Positions 1-10,705 of a DNA stretch of 64,000 nucleotides are shown here, piece by piece. Within the stretch, counting starts at the first letter, position 1; every line of letters begins with the position of its first letter. The DNA comes from Bacillus sp. UNC438CL73TsuS30 (GTDB lineage: Bacteria > Bacillota > Bacilli > Bacillales > Cytobacillaceae), in the NCBI RefSeq assembly GCF_000482325.1, contig NZ_AXVA01000011.1, forward strand, positions 142,212 to 206,211. The letters run 5' to 3'. Made by a program: the position numbers and the translations under genes. The notes under the pieces are model-generated. The model did not search any database, was not told the origin of the DNA, and saw nothing but the letters and a program-made list of their open reading frames with translations.

Positions 1-134
1 AAAATCAAAGTAAGCAGAGTAATCAAGAAAACCAAAACGATCAGCAAAAAGACAATCAAGAAAATCGAAACAATCAACAAGCAGACAATCAAGGAAATCA
101 AACAAGTGGAACGAAACAAGAACAACCAACTTGA
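1..134 (+). CDS. 3' end of an unidentified gene (Gln/Asn-rich tail)
   Basis: An open frame enters from the left edge and stops with TGA at 132-134. The 43 visible residues are almost only Gln, Asn, Lys, Asp, Glu and Ser (for example NQENQNDQQKDNQE), ending in KQEQPT. Such disordered hydrophilic tails end many secreted or cell-wall proteins of bacilli, including some class A penicillin-binding proteins, but nothing here identifies the family. The DNA of the tail is a degenerate repeat of AATCAA/CAA units. The start lies outside the window. Confidence 0.55.
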   Translation, partial: NQSKQSNQENQNDQQKDNQENRNNQQADNQGNQTSGTKQEQPT

Positions 135-208
135 CGAAAAACAAAAAATACTAGGTCTATTTACTTATTTCAATAAAAATTAGAGAGAAAGGCTTTTATA
201 ATCTAAAA

Positions 209-237
209 ACCTATGTTATTTTTTATAGGTAAGTTTT
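209..237 (+). terminator. weak hairpin behind the first gene
   Basis: ACCTAT (209-214) pairs with ATAGGT (225-230) over a T-rich loop and is followed by AAGTTTT. It may end the upstream transcript, but the stem is only 6 bp. The rest of 135-261 is AT-rich and shows no gene; a clear -35/-10 pair for thiC was not found. Confidence 0.3.
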
Positions 238-261
238 ACATTGTATATTGTTTCCAATGCT

Positions 262-358
262 CTACTAGGGGGGTCCGATAGCTCGGACTGAGAGAAGAAT
301 GCGTTAAATTCTTTGACCCTTCGAACCTGATCTGGATGATACCAGCGTAGGGAAGTAG
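262..358 (+). promoter_or_regulatory. TPP (thiamine pyrophosphate) riboswitch
   Basis: The aptamer carries the conserved THI-box parts: GGGG near 268-272, CTGAGA at 288-293, then ACCCTT / GAACCTGATCTGGAT and ACCAGCGTAGGGAAG through about 355. It lies in the leader of thiC, the usual target. In Bacillus this class works by transcription attenuation: bound TPP favours the terminator downstream, here at 413-439, so thiC is shut off when thiamine is plentiful. Confidence 0.95.
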
Positions 359-412
359 TTATGAAGGCGTCCATTCATACAAACGCGCCGCTACTTTTTG
401 ACGATTTAATCA

Positions 413-439
413 GGTTCTGTGTAAACAGAACCTTTTTTT
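413..439 (+). terminator. expression-platform terminator of the TPP riboswitch
   Basis: GGTTCTGT (413-420), loop GTAA, ACAGAACC (425-432), then seven T. This perfect 8-bp hairpin sits between the aptamer and thiC and is the expected intrinsic terminator of the off state. Confidence 0.9.
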
Positions 440-463
440 ATTGTCATTCATTCTCCGTAATGA

Positions 464-2453
<1,990 letters not shown>

Positions 2454-2474
2454 TACATTCCCCATAGTTCGATA

Positions 2475-2502
2475 CAGCCGCCAAGTCAGGCGGCTGTTTT
2501 TT
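2475..2502 (+). terminator. terminator of the thiC operon
   Basis: CAGCCGCC (2475-2482), 6-nt loop, GGCGGCTG (2489-2496), then TTTTTT. It closes the thiC and small-protein transcript. Confidence 0.92.
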
Positions 2503-2661
2503 ATAAAAATAACATTTTAATAGAGTAATAATTCAAAACTATCAAAACCTTCGAACTTCAATGAAACGTATTGCTTTTTTTCGTGTATAAAATTACAATA
2601 AACTACATAAAAACACTTTAGTTTGCTAAACAAATAAAGAATATTTATGGGGGAATACATC

Positions 2662-3492
2662 ATGAAGAAGGTCATCCAGATATTGATCATCATGGCCGTA
2701 GCTATTATGGCAACCGCTTGTGGCGCACAGCCAAATCTGCCGGATGCAAAAACAAAAGAAAAAACACAAAAGGCTGAAAGTGGAAATACACTGGATACCA
2801 TTAAAAAACAAGGCGTGATCACCATTGCGATGGATGATACATTCCCGCCAATGGAATATCGTAATGATAAAAATGAATTAGTAGGTTTTGACGTTGACCT
2901 AGCAAATGCCATTACGAAGGAACTCGGCGTGAAAGCTGAATTTAAACCAACCGCATGGGACGGCATTTTACCTGGGTTAGATGCGAAACAATATGACGTC
3001 ATTATGACTTCTATGAATATTACAGATGAACGAAAGCAAAAGGTTGATTTTGTAGAATACCTGAAACTAGGACAAGTCGTGGCTGTTAAAGCCGGAAACC
3101 CATTAAACATTCAATCAAAAGAAGACCTCTCTGGAAAAGTTGTCGGTGTGCAAATTGGCTCAACGAGCGAAACGGCAGCGAAACAGATTAAGGGAGTTAA
3201 AGAGTTAAAGACTTATAATGCTTATACTGATGTGTTTAATGACTTAGGTCTAGGGCGTCTTCAGGGAGTAATCGTTGCGGAAGCGGTCGGTCGTTATTAT
3301 AAAGCAACAAAACCTGCAGCTTTTGATGTGGTAGGAAGCTCATTCCAAAAATTACCGATTGGAATCGCCGTTCGAAAAGGTGATGACAAACTTGAAGAGG
3401 CATTAACAAAAGCCGTGCAAACTGTGAAAGATAATGGCACTTATGCGAAAATCAGCCAAAAATGGTTTGGAAAAGATCTTTCAAAAGAATAG
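2662..3492 (+). CDS. amino-acid ABC transporter substrate-binding lipoprotein
   Basis: A 276-aa periplasmic-binding-protein type II (SBP_bac_3) receptor. It has a lipoprotein signal with lipobox ATAC, so the mature protein is anchored by Cys20. Family blocks include FPPMEY, GFDVDLANAI, WDGILPGLDAKQYD and GTYAKISQKWFG. ATG 2662 is preferred over 2647 because GGGGGAA sits 7 bases before it. It heads a set with permease, ATPase and an M20 deacylase, an order like Bacillus yxeMNOP and tcyJ-type sulfur amino-acid loci, so the ligand is probably a polar or N-acylated amino acid. The exact substrate cannot be read. Confidence 0.9.
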   Translation: MKKVIQILIIMAVAIMATACGAQPNLPDAKTKEKTQKAESGNTLDTIKKQGVITIAMDDTFPPMEYRNDKNELVGFDVDLANAITKELGVKAEFKPTAWDGILPGLDAKQYDVIMTSMNITDERKQKVDFVEYLKLGQVVAVKAGNPLNIQSKEDLSGKVVGVQIGSTSETAAKQIKGVKELKTYNAYTDVFNDLGLGRLQGVIVAEAVGRYYKATKPAAFDVVGSSFQKLPIGIAVRKGDDKLEEALTKAVQTVKDNGTYAKISQKWFGKDLSKE

Positions 3493-3500
3493 GGGAAGAG

Positions 3501-3538
3501 CGGATAAATCGGTTAGTAGATTTATCCGTCTTCTTTTT
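3501..3538 (+). terminator. intra-operon hairpin (partial terminator)
   Basis: CGGATAAATC (3501-3510), loop of 8, GATTTATCCG (3519-3528), then TCTTCTTTTT. It lies between the binding-protein and permease genes. In ABC operons such hairpins commonly keep the receptor mRNA more abundant than the membrane-component mRNA; that role is inferred here. Confidence 0.75.
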
Positions 3539-3555
3539 AAAAAGGAGTCGTAAAA

Positions 3556-4218
3556 ATGAAGGAATTTTTGTTATTCTCACTTACCTACCTCCCCTATTTA
3601 TTACAAGGGGCGTTAGTGACCATCGAAATCGCGGCAATTGGAGTAGTTGCCGGAAGTTTAATTGGATTATTATTTGGTCTTGGACGCGTTTCAAAAGTGA
3701 AATTATTTTCACAGATTAGCAGATTTTATATATGGGTGATTCGCGGAACACCGCTTTTACTGCAATTATTTATGATTCATTTTGCTATTCCGTCTGTGAT
3801 TCCAGCACTTACCATGCCGCCATTCGTCTCGGCCTGCATTGCCTTGTCGTTAAATGCGGCAGCTTATATTGCCGAAATTTCCAGGGGGGCCATTCAGTCC
3901 ATCGATAAAGGCCAAATGGAAGCAGCGCGGTCACTTGGCTTAAGCTACGGACAAGCAATGAAACGGGTCGTTATTCCTCAAGCTTTTCGCCGGATGCTTC
4001 CGCCTTTGGGGAATGAATTTATCGCCCTTATCAAAGAATCGTCCCTTGTTTCCACAATTGCTTTATATGATTTACTTCGAACAGGCCAACAAATTATCAG
4101 CAGTACGTACCGTTATATGGAAATCTTTATCTTAGTCGGGTTAATCTATTTATTACTTACCACGATCATGACATTTATCGTTGGAAAAGTAGAGAAAAAG
4201 GTAGGTGCATATGAATGA
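3556..4218 (+). CDS. amino-acid ABC transporter permease
   Basis: A 220-aa HisM/GlnP-type integral membrane subunit with about five hydrophobic segments. It carries the EAA loop that docks on the ATPase ([23 protein letters not shown], around residues 121-143) and the family sequence [21 protein letters not shown] precedes ATG 3556. Its TGA overlaps the ATG of the ATPase gene (ATGA at 4215-4218), indicating coupled translation. Confidence 0.93.
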   Translation: MKEFLLFSLTYLPYLLQGALVTIEIAAIGVVAGSLIGLLFGLGRVSKVKLFSQISRFYIWVIRGTPLLLQLFMIHFAIPSVIPALTMPPFVSACIALSLNAAAYIAEISRGAIQSIDKGQMEAARSLGLSYGQAMKRVVIPQAFRRMLPPLGNEFIALIKESSLVSTIALYDLLRTGQQIISSTYRYMEIFILVGLIYLLLTTIMTFIVGKVEKKVGAYE

Positions 4219-4937
4219 TTTCCTGTAAAAATGTTGTAAAATCCTTTGGAGATTTGGAAGTTTTAAAAGGAGTTGATTTGGACGTTTCACAGGGTGAAGT
4301 CGTCGTAATCATTGGACCGAGCGGATCAGGTAAAAGTACCTTTCTTCGTTGTATGAACCACTTAGAGACCATCAATAGTGGCAGTATTACAGTAAATGGT
4401 AAAAGAGTAGAAAATAAAGAATCAGCTCTAAATAAATTGCGTCAGGAAATTGGCATGGTCTTTCAGCAATTTAACCTTTTTCCCCACAGGACCGTGATGG
4501 AAAATATTATCGAAGCACCGGTTCTTCTAAAAAAAATGTCAAAAGCGGAAGCCAAGAAAAAAGGGATGGAGCTTTTGAAGAAAGTAGGATTAGAAGCAAA
4601 AGCCGATGAATATCCGAACCGTTTATCCGGTGGGCAAAAGCAGCGGGTAGCGATTGCCCGGGCGTTAGCTATGGAGCCGACCGTGATGCTTTTCGATGAA
4701 CCAACCTCGGCTCTTGACCCGGAACTAGTTGGAGAAGTATTGGCTGTAATGAAACAACTGGCAAAGGATGGGATGACTATGGTCGTTGTGACACATGAAA
4801 TGGGATTTGCAAAAGAAGTCGCAGACCGGGTCATCTTCATGGACGGCGGCTATATGATTGAACAAAATACTCCCGATGAGTTATTTGGTCATCCGCAGCA
4901 TGAACGGACGAAAGAGTTTTTAGGGCATATCAAGTAG
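4215..4937 (+). CDS. polar amino-acid ABC transporter ATP-binding protein
   Basis: A 240-aa GlnQ-type ATPase. Walker A is GPSGSGKST (about 34-42), the signature is LSGGQ, and Walker B with catalytic Glu is VMLFDEP, followed by the switch His in VVVTHEMGF. It powers import by the permease at 3556 and the receptor at 2662. The start overlaps the permease stop by 4 bases. Confidence 0.95.
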   Translation: MISCKNVVKSFGDLEVLKGVDLDVSQGEVVVIIGPSGSGKSTFLRCMNHLETINSGSITVNGKRVENKESALNKLRQEIGMVFQQFNLFPHRTVMENIIEAPVLLKKMSKAEAKKKGMELLKKVGLEAKADEYPNRLSGGQKQRVAIARALAMEPTVMLFDEPTSALDPELVGEVLAVMKQLAKDGMTMVVVTHEMGFAKEVADRVIFMDGGYMIEQNTPDELFGHPQHERTKEFLGHIK

Positions 4938-4949
4938 GGAGAGATTATC

Positions 4950-6155
4950 ATGAAACAAGCTTCAAGTTTGGATTTAACCTCAGTGATTAATGAAAAAGTA
5001 GATCAATTGTTTCCGAGATTAGTGGAAATGAGAAGACATCTTCACATGTATCCGGAACTTAGTAACCGAGAATTTAACACAACCAAACAAATCAATGACT
5101 GGTTAAACGAATTCGGGATTCAACAAATTCCGCTTAGCCTTCAAACAGGGACTGCAGCAGAGATTAATGGAAAAAAACATGGACCAACCATTGCTATTCG
5201 TGCTGACATTGATGCCCTGCCGATTTTTGAAGAGGCCGACATACCGTTTCGTTCGAAAATTGATGGGATCAGTCATATGTGTGGGCATGATGTTCACACG
5301 ACGATTGCCCTTGGTGCAGGGATTATTTTACAAGAAATCAGCGATTTACTCCCAGGCAATGTCCGAATTCTTTTCCAGCCGGCTGAGGAGTCGGAGGGCG
5401 GCGCCGAGTCGATGATTCAGCAAGGGTTATTAAAAGAAGTAAAGTCAATCATCGGTCTTCACAATGTTCCCGAACTTCCAGTAGGAAAAATCGGGGTTAA
5501 AGAAGGCTTTTTGATGGCCAGTGTGGATGATTTTACGATCACTATTAAAGGAAAAGGCGGGCATGCGGCACTTCCGGAAAAAACAATTGATCCAATCGTC
5601 ATCGGCAGTGCGGTAGTCAGTCAGCTGCAAACCATTGTCAGCCGCACGATTTCTGCAAAAGAATCGGCGGTGGTCACGATTGGCTCATTCCAAGCAGGCT
5701 CGACGAACAATGTTATCCCTGATAAGGCGATTCTTAAGGGAACAGTCAGGACATCCAATGAAGAAATCCGGAAGAAAATCTATGATGTTTTTACAAAGAC
5801 GGTTACGAATACAGTGGCAGCCCTTGGTGGTGAGGTGGAAATTGATTATCAATTTTTACTTCCTGCTGTTTATAATGATGCAAGCGTTGCTGAAATTGTC
5901 CGGTCTGCCGCAGTGAAAGTTGTAGGAAGTAAGAATACAGTTATCGCTGAACCTACCATGGGTGGAGAGGATTTTTCTTTTTACCAAAAAGAAGTTCCCG
6001 GCTGCTACGTTTGGCTCGGATCCGGTAACGAAGAAAAAGGGATTCAATATGGCTGGCACCATCCGAAATTTATGGTAGATGAGGAAGCTATTAAAATCGG
6101 TGTTCATTTGATGGTCCAATCTGCCTTGCTTTTATTAGAAAATTCTTCTATATAA
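4950..6155 (+). CDS. M20 family N-acyl amino-acid amidohydrolase (YxeP/HipO-like)
   Basis: A 401-aa M20D metallopeptidase related to hippurate hydrolase, indole-acetyl-amino-acid hydrolase and Bacillus YxeP. Metal and catalytic motifs seen are DIDALPI, CGHDVHTT, PAEESEGGAES and the C-terminal TMGGEDFSFY. It would release an acetyl or acyl group from an imported amino acid in the cytoplasm. It starts 12 bases after the ATPase stop, so it belongs to the same operon; in B. subtilis the comparable yxe operon deacetylates S-modified cysteine. Substrate is inferred from context only. Confidence 0.9.
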   Translation: MKQASSLDLTSVINEKVDQLFPRLVEMRRHLHMYPELSNREFNTTKQINDWLNEFGIQQIPLSLQTGTAAEINGKKHGPTIAIRADIDALPIFEEADIPFRSKIDGISHMCGHDVHTTIALGAGIILQEISDLLPGNVRILFQPAEESEGGAESMIQQGLLKEVKSIIGLHNVPELPVGKIGVKEGFLMASVDDFTITIKGKGGHAALPEKTIDPIVIGSAVVSQLQTIVSRTISAKESAVVTIGSFQAGSTNNVIPDKAILKGTVRTSNEEIRKKIYDVFTKTVTNTVAALGGEVEIDYQFLLPAVYNDASVAEIVRSAAVKVVGSKNTVIAEPTMGGEDFSFYQKEVPGCYVWLGSGNEEKGIQYGWHHPKFMVDEEAIKIGVHLMVQSALLLLENSSI

Positions 6156-6161
6156 TAATGC

Positions 6162-6197
6162 CTGCCTGCTAGTAGTTTGTAGCAGGCAGAATTTTTA
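6162..6197 (+). terminator. terminator after the ABC/M20 operon
   Basis: CTGCCTGCTA (6162-6171), 8-nt loop, TAGCAGGCAG (6180-6189), then AATTTTTAT. It ends the importer/deacylase transcript before the MFS gene. Confidence 0.85.
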
Positions 6198-6264
6198 TAT
6201 TCCTCTTGTATTTTTATTCCAGTTGGATTAGGTTAAATACGATGGAACTTCTTTGGCGGGAGCG

Positions 6265-7452
6265 ATGAATGTGTTAGGACACAAACGGGCCTTTTTGTAC
6301 TTAAGTATTTTTCTATTTTTCTTTCACTCTTCTTCGACGGTGATCTCAACTTTTCTACCAGTCTATTTTCAAGAAGAGCAGCTTACCGGGACTCAAATAG
6401 GGTGGCTAATGGCTGTTGGGCCGTTTTCTTCATTATTATCTCAGCCTTTTTGGGGATACATCAGCGACCGATATAAAACAATTAAAAAGATTCTGCTGCT
6501 TTGTCTAGTAGGGGTAATCTCCTGCAGCATTATTCTGTTTCAAGTTAACTCCTTTTTGATGTTGCTATTCTTATGTGCTATCTTTTATTCGTTTCTCAGT
6601 CCGATCGGAGCATTCGGTGACAGCTTAGCATTGCATACCTCTCAAATCGTTGGCTCTTCTTTTGGAAGGATTCGCATGTGGGGTTCTGTTGGTTATGCGG
6701 TTACCTCATATCTAGGGGGCCAAATTCTTACTCGAATTGGACTTGAGCATTTACTCTACCCCTATCTTGCTTTTACGATCATCGCTTTTGTTTTTTGCTG
6801 GAAGGTCATGGATATTAATACACCATCCGCACCCATTAATCTTAAGGGAGCGGTCAGAAATATTTTCCGCCCAAATTTCTTATTTTTCTTACTCATCATT
6901 ATGTTTGTTACGATTCCGCATCGGACGAATGATATTTTTTCAGGGATCTACATAAAAGAGCTTGGGGGTAATGAATCCCTGATCGGGTTATCCTGGTTTG
7001 TAGCAGTTGCTTTTGAAGCGATTGTTTTTTTACTCAGTCCTTTATGGCTGCGGTTTTTTAACGAAATGACTTATATGGTCATTGCTTCGGGATTATATGG
7101 GGTAAGGTGGTTTTTATTTTCTCTTGCAGAAACTCCTTCGCAAATCATCTTGCTTCAGGCATTGCACGGAATCACCTTTGGGATTTTTTATTTGTGCTCG
7201 TTTCAATATGTTTCAAACTTATTCCCGAACGAATTTAGAGCTACTGGGCAATTATTCTTTATTTCCGTGTTTTTTGGTCTGTCAGCAATCATCGGTTCTT
7301 TAGGCGGAGGGATGATTCTTGATGTTTTTAATGGTCAAATGTTATATAAACTGTTGAGTTATTTGGCTTTTGCTGGATTTGCTGGATTATTGGGATTCAC
7401 TGCCTATTCGGGCAAAAAGTTAAGGCCAGGTAGTGAGATTTTACAAAAGTAA
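6265..7452 (+). CDS. MFS transporter (MFS_1-like / YwbF-type)
   Basis: A 395-aa major facilitator with about 12 membrane segments. The loop between segments 2 and 3 reads PFWGYISDRYKTIKK, matching the MFS motif A position (G-x-x-x-D-R). It resembles the MFS_1-like group of LacY/YwbF-type symporters. Start is uncertain: ATG 6265 follows GGCGGGAG, while an in-frame TTG at 6253 adds four residues. It is followed 18 bases later by a carbamoylase gene, so it may carry that enzyme's substrate. Confidence 0.85.
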   Translation: MNVLGHKRAFLYLSIFLFFFHSSSTVISTFLPVYFQEEQLTGTQIGWLMAVGPFSSLLSQPFWGYISDRYKTIKKILLLCLVGVISCSIILFQVNSFLMLLFLCAIFYSFLSPIGAFGDSLALHTSQIVGSSFGRIRMWGSVGYAVTSYLGGQILTRIGLEHLLYPYLAFTIIAFVFCWKVMDINTPSAPINLKGAVRNIFRPNFLFFLLIIMFVTIPHRTNDIFSGIYIKELGGNESLIGLSWFVAVAFEAIVFLLSPLWLRFFNEMTYMVIASGLYGVRWFLFSLAETPSQIILLQALHGITFGIFYLCSFQYVSNLFPNEFRATGQLFFISVFFGLSAIIGSLGGGMILDVFNGQMLYKLLSYLAFAGFAGLLGFTAYSGKKLRPGSEILQK

Positions 7453-7470
7453 GGAAAGGAATGGAAGTTG

Positions 7471-8751
7471 ATGAGCGAAGGAACAGGACGAATGTTTCAA
7501 GCTGACCGTCTTTGGAATGATCTAATGACGCTTGGAAAAATTGGTGCGGGAAAAGATGACGGGGTTACTCGCACCTCCTTTGATTCAGAGGATATAAAGG
7601 CACGAAAATTTTTACTTCAACTTTTAAAAGATGCAGACTTAGATCCTTATATGGATGCAGCTGGTAATATTTTTGGGCAAATTCACGGAAAGAATCCTGA
7701 TTTTCCAGCCATTCTGATTGGTTCGCATATTGATACAGTCCGTTCAGGCGGGCGCTTCGATGGCGCAATGGGTGTGTTAATAGGGGTTGAAGTGCTCAGG
7801 TCCTTAAAGGAAAAGGGGATTCAACCGGAGCGAACGGTGAAAGTTGTCTCGTTTACGGATGAAGAAGGAGCCCGATTCGATTATGCTTTTGTTGGAAGCA
7901 CCGCCTTGTCGGGTACGGTCAGTTCTGATCAATTGCAAAAGGATTTAACGGCCACTTTTGATCAGGAGGGAATTTCTTATTTAGAAGCGATGAAACGTGC
8001 TAGTATGGAAGGCGGATATTTTAGCATAATTAATCCTGAAGAGTTGGGGAAGGCTTGTGTCAGTAAAGATGAGCTAGCAGCCTATATTGAGGTACATATT
8101 GAACAAGGAAAAGTTTTAGAAAGTCGCGATTTAGCTGTCGGGGTGGTCAGCGGTATATCAGGCGGGCACTGGGCTGAGGTAACCATGACAGGAGAGGCTG
8201 GTCATGCTGGGACAATCGGAATGTTGGAGCGAAAAGATGCGTTAACGGCAGTGGGTGAATGTTTGCTTGCTATTGAAAAAATTGCCCGTGATAGCGGTGG
8301 AAGTGTGGCAACTGTTGGGAAGGTAGCGGTCAAACCGGGAAGCGGAAACGTGATTCCTGGTCAGGTTGATTTTTCCTTAGATGTCCGAGATATCTCCGAT
8401 GAACGCCGCGAGTTAACTGTTAAAAAAATTTATGAGGCGATTCGAGAAATCTCTGCAGACCGAGGTGTGGACTGCGAAATAAGGCCGTTTCAATCGCTTG
8501 CATCGGTTATGAGTTCACCGTTGGTGGTTGAGGCTATTAAAGAAGCATTTACTGAGCTGGATTATCCGATTTGTGAGTTACCAAGCGGCGCTGCGCATGA
8601 TGCCATGGTCATGGGAGGCATTACCGAAATTGGTATGATTTTCGTGAGAAGTAGAGGCGGTATCAGTCATCATCCGGATGAATGGAGTTCGTTAGAAGAT
8701 GTCGCGTTAGGCTGTGAGGTTCTTTATCAAACAATCATGAAGCTGCTTTAG
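7471..8751 (+). CDS. M20 family allantoate/N-carbamoyl amino-acid amidohydrolase
   Basis: A 426-aa member of the M20 AllC/AmaB/beta-ureidopropionase group. Di-metal site motifs are GSHIDTVRSGGRFDG and FTDEEGARF; the specificity region contains YIEVHIEQGKVLE, and the lid has SGAAHDAM. Members hydrolyse allantoate or N-carbamoyl-L-amino acids to free ammonia, CO2 and the amino compound. ATG 7471 or the adjacent TTG 7468 could both use AAGGAAAGG upstream. Allantoin genes are absent nearby, so N-carbamoyl amino-acid use is slightly more likely; this is inference. Confidence 0.88.
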   Translation: MSEGTGRMFQADRLWNDLMTLGKIGAGKDDGVTRTSFDSEDIKARKFLLQLLKDADLDPYMDAAGNIFGQIHGKNPDFPAILIGSHIDTVRSGGRFDGAMGVLIGVEVLRSLKEKGIQPERTVKVVSFTDEEGARFDYAFVGSTALSGTVSSDQLQKDLTATFDQEGISYLEAMKRASMEGGYFSIINPEELGKACVSKDELAAYIEVHIEQGKVLESRDLAVGVVSGISGGHWAEVTMTGEAGHAGTIGMLERKDALTAVGECLLAIEKIARDSGGSVATVGKVAVKPGSGNVIPGQVDFSLDVRDISDERRELTVKKIYEAIREISADRGVDCEIRPFQSLASVMSSPLVVEAIKEAFTELDYPICELPSGAAHDAMVMGGITEIGMIFVRSRGGISHHPDEWSSLEDVALGCEVLYQTIMKLL

Positions 8752-8819
8752 TGGGTTGAATATACAAGACCTCTGTTGCAAAAAATAAACTGAAGTTTTT
8801 GCAGTAGGAGGTGGAGCAT

Positions 8820-8978
8820 TTGGAAAAAAATCAACCAAATCAGGATTTAATCTCAAATAAAAGAGGGAATGAAGAAGAATTGGTTATCAGTTCGACTGGG
8901 TACGGATTAGAATCTGTATCGAAAGAGGAAGCATCAAAGGAATCAAATCGTACAGACTCATCCTGTGGCGGATTGTAA
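8820..8978 (+). CDS. 52-aa acidic small protein ending in SSCGGL
   Basis: A TTG start at 8820 is preceded by an excellent AGGAGGTGG. The product is hydrophilic, rich in Glu, Ser and Asn, has no membrane segment and carries one Cys, in the terminal SSCGGL. A strong terminator follows 10 bases after the stop, so this is a self-standing small gene or the last gene of the carbamoylase operon. I do not recognise a family; the short Cys-Gly-Gly end is a feature to compare with modified peptides. Confidence 0.65.
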   Translation: MEKNQPNQDLISNKRGNEEELVISSTGYGLESVSKEEASKESNRTDSSCGGL

Positions 8979-8988
8979 GAATAATCAA

Positions 8989-9024
8989 AACCCTATTCCT
9001 TTTAATGGAATAGGGTATTTTCTT
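8989..9024 (+). terminator. terminator of the small SSCGGL gene
   Basis: AACCCTATTCC, a short T/A loop, GGAATAGGGT, then ATTTTCTTTTT. The stem is 9-10 bp and lies directly behind the stop codon at 8976-8978. Confidence 0.9.
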
Positions 9025-9056
9025 TTTAAAACCTTTTTATAGTAATGATTCTACTG

Positions 9057-9197
9057 CTAGCTTTGCTTTTTCTGGTAGGCAATTACGACAATTTCGTCAT
9101 GAGCATTTTGATTTAATTCGTCTTCAAAAGATTTAATTTTCTCCACCATCGAAGGTTCGAGTTCCGCTGCCTCATACTTTGAATCCTGTTGGTTCAT
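9057..9197 (-). CDS. 46-aa small acidic protein, unknown
   Basis: Reads MNQQDSKYEAAELEP at the start and ends in VVIAYQKKQS. AAAGGGG lies 9 bases before the ATG on the minus strand. It is acidic and predicted soluble, without Cys or membrane segment. It is followed on the same strand by nothing obvious and preceded by another tiny gene at 9230-9355, probably one transcript. Family not recognised; short conserved proteins like this are common in spore formers. Confidence 0.6.
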   Translation of the reverse strand: MNQQDSKYEAAELEPSMVEKIKSFEDELNQNAHDEIVVIAYQKKQS

Positions 9198-9229
9198 TTC
9201 TTCATGCCCCTTTCATCAGATTTCCCAAT

Positions 9230-9355
9230 TTATTTTTCCCGGCCATTTTTCTCTTTTAATTCATAACGAATCTTGCCTGGGTCTTGTTTTCCTTTAGGTA
9301 CAGATCGTTTTCCACCTAGACTTACATTCGGATAGCTTGTGTCTTTTTCACTCAT
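9230..9355 (-). CDS. 41-aa small basic protein, unknown
   Basis: Starts MSEKDTSYPNVSLGGKRS and ends in KEKNGREK. GGGAGGT lies 7 bases before the ATG. It is Lys/Gly-rich and lacks hydrophobic stretches. It lies 33 bases upstream of the next minus-strand small gene, so both may be co-transcribed. Function unknown. Confidence 0.6.
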   Translation of the reverse strand: MSEKDTSYPNVSLGGKRSVPKGKQDPGKIRYELKEKNGREK

Positions 9356-9539
9356 CCATTTTACCTCCCAATCACTCAATGTCTATCATCGGTCTTAGTG
9401 TAAGAAATAAGTAAACATTTCATGCAACTTTAATTTTAGAAACCTAATTCGAAAAGGAATGCACATAATGAAAAATCGGAACACTAACCATGTTCATTTT
9501 TTAAAACGCTTTCTCAGCTATTTTAGGAGGATTTCCAAT

Positions 9540-10664
9540 ATGAATTCAAAATATGAACCATTATTTGAGCCATTTACATTTCCAAATGGTGTTGAAGTTA
9601 AGAACCGTATCGTAATGGCCCCGATGACGAATTTTTCATCCAATCCGGATGGAACCGTAACCGAGGCTGAGGTAAAGTACTATGCACGCCGTTCAGCTGG
9701 TGTAGGCATGGTGGTAACGGCCTGTACGTATGTAACTGAAAATGGAAAAGGATTTAATGGTGAATTTGGAGCAGACCGGGATGATTTTATTCCGAGTTTA
9801 AAACAAGTAGCAACAGGAATCAAAGAGCAGGGCGCAAAAGCGATTCTGCAAATTTTCCATGGCGGCAGGGAGGTGCCTCCAGCACTTGTTCCAAATGGCG
9901 ATGTTGTCAGTGCCAGTGCGGTTCCAACCGAGGGAGAAGGAAAACCGGTTCCAAGGGAACTATCCGATCAAGAAGTAGATTCGATTATTCACGACTTTGG
10001 TGAGGCAACGCGCAGGGGGATTGAAGCAGGGTTTGATGGGGTTGAGATTCACGGAGCGAACGGCTATATCATCCAGCAATTTTTTTCACCACACTCCAAT
10101 CGGCGTGAGGACCGCTGGGGCGGCAGTATCGAAAAAAGACTTTCATTTCCATTGGCGATTGTCGAGGAAGTTAAAAAAATAGTTTCTGAACATGCGAACG
10201 GTTCCTTTATTGTTGGCTATCGGTTTTCACCTGAAGAGGCAACAACGCCGGGAATTACAATGGCGGATACGTTTGTATTAATTGATGCCCTTGCTGATAA
10301 AGGTCTAGACTATCTTCATGTTTCTTTGAATGATTTCTGGTCGACTCCAAGACGAGGTGTTGATGATACCCGCCCGCGGATTGAAATTATCAAGGAGAAG
10401 GTAGGCGACCGTGTTCCTGTTATTGGCGTCGGCTCGCTCTTTAGTTCAGATGATGTGTTAAAAGCTTTTCAAACCGGAGTGCCGCTCATTGCATTAGGAA
10501 GAGAAATGATCATGGATCCCGACTGGGTGCAAAAGGTTAAAGAAGGAAAAGAGTCAGAAATTATCACAAAAATTGATAAAGAGAAGCAGCAGGAGCTTAT
10601 GGTACCGGATCCGCTATGGCAGGCGATTGTTAATAGTCCGGGCTGGTTCCCGGGTGTCGAATAG
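9540..10664 (+). CDS. NADH-dependent flavin oxidoreductase (Old Yellow Enzyme family, YqiG-like)
   Basis: A 374-aa FMN TIM-barrel protein. Family motifs are NRIVMAPMTNFSSN near the N-terminus, FDGVEIHGANGYIIQQFFSP in the middle (the HxxN pair that binds the substrate) and a C-terminal LGREMIMDPDW. Such enzymes reduce activated C=C bonds of enones and quinones. ATG 9540 follows TAGGAGG; an in-frame ATG at 9459 would add 27 residues without a good ribosome site. It stands alone, between oppositely oriented tiny genes. Confidence 0.93.
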   Translation: MNSKYEPLFEPFTFPNGVEVKNRIVMAPMTNFSSNPDGTVTEAEVKYYARRSAGVGMVVTACTYVTENGKGFNGEFGADRDDFIPSLKQVATGIKEQGAKAILQIFHGGREVPPALVPNGDVVSASAVPTEGEGKPVPRELSDQEVDSIIHDFGEATRRGIEAGFDGVEIHGANGYIIQQFFSPHSNRREDRWGGSIEKRLSFPLAIVEEVKKIVSEHANGSFIVGYRFSPEEATTPGITMADTFVLIDALADKGLDYLHVSLNDFWSTPRRGVDDTRPRIEIIKEKVGDRVPVIGVGSLFSSDDVLKAFQTGVPLIALGREMIMDPDWVQKVKEGKESEIITKIDKEKQQELMVPDPLWQAIVNSPGWFPGVE

Positions 10665-10676
10665 TTCTTTCAAAAA

Positions 10677-10705
10677 GAGATGGACCGTCTTTTATAGACG
10701 GTCAT
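10677..10705 (-). terminator. terminator overlapping the 3' end of the small gene at 10692
   Basis: GACCGTC (10683-10689) pairs with GACGGTC (10697-10703). Read on the minus strand the hairpin is followed by CATCTCTTTTTG, so it faces that way, and its first arm encodes the last codons of the 45-aa gene. It may also stop plus-strand reading from the oxidoreductase gene. Confidence 0.65.

Noticed and set aside
1..134. CRISPR-like or tandem repeat at the left edge (AATCAA units)
   Set aside because: The units are codons of a Gln/Asn-rich protein tail in one open frame, with irregular spacing and no spacers.
2517..3110. A 197-codon minus-strand open frame opposite the first ABC receptor gene
   Set aside because: It lies within a well-supported lipoprotein gene, has no family match and no ribosome site.
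9459..9539. N-terminal extension of the flavin oxidoreductase (27 codons)
   Set aside because: The ribosome site TAGGAGG directly before ATG 9540 and family length favour the shorter form; the extension is basic and unlike any relative.
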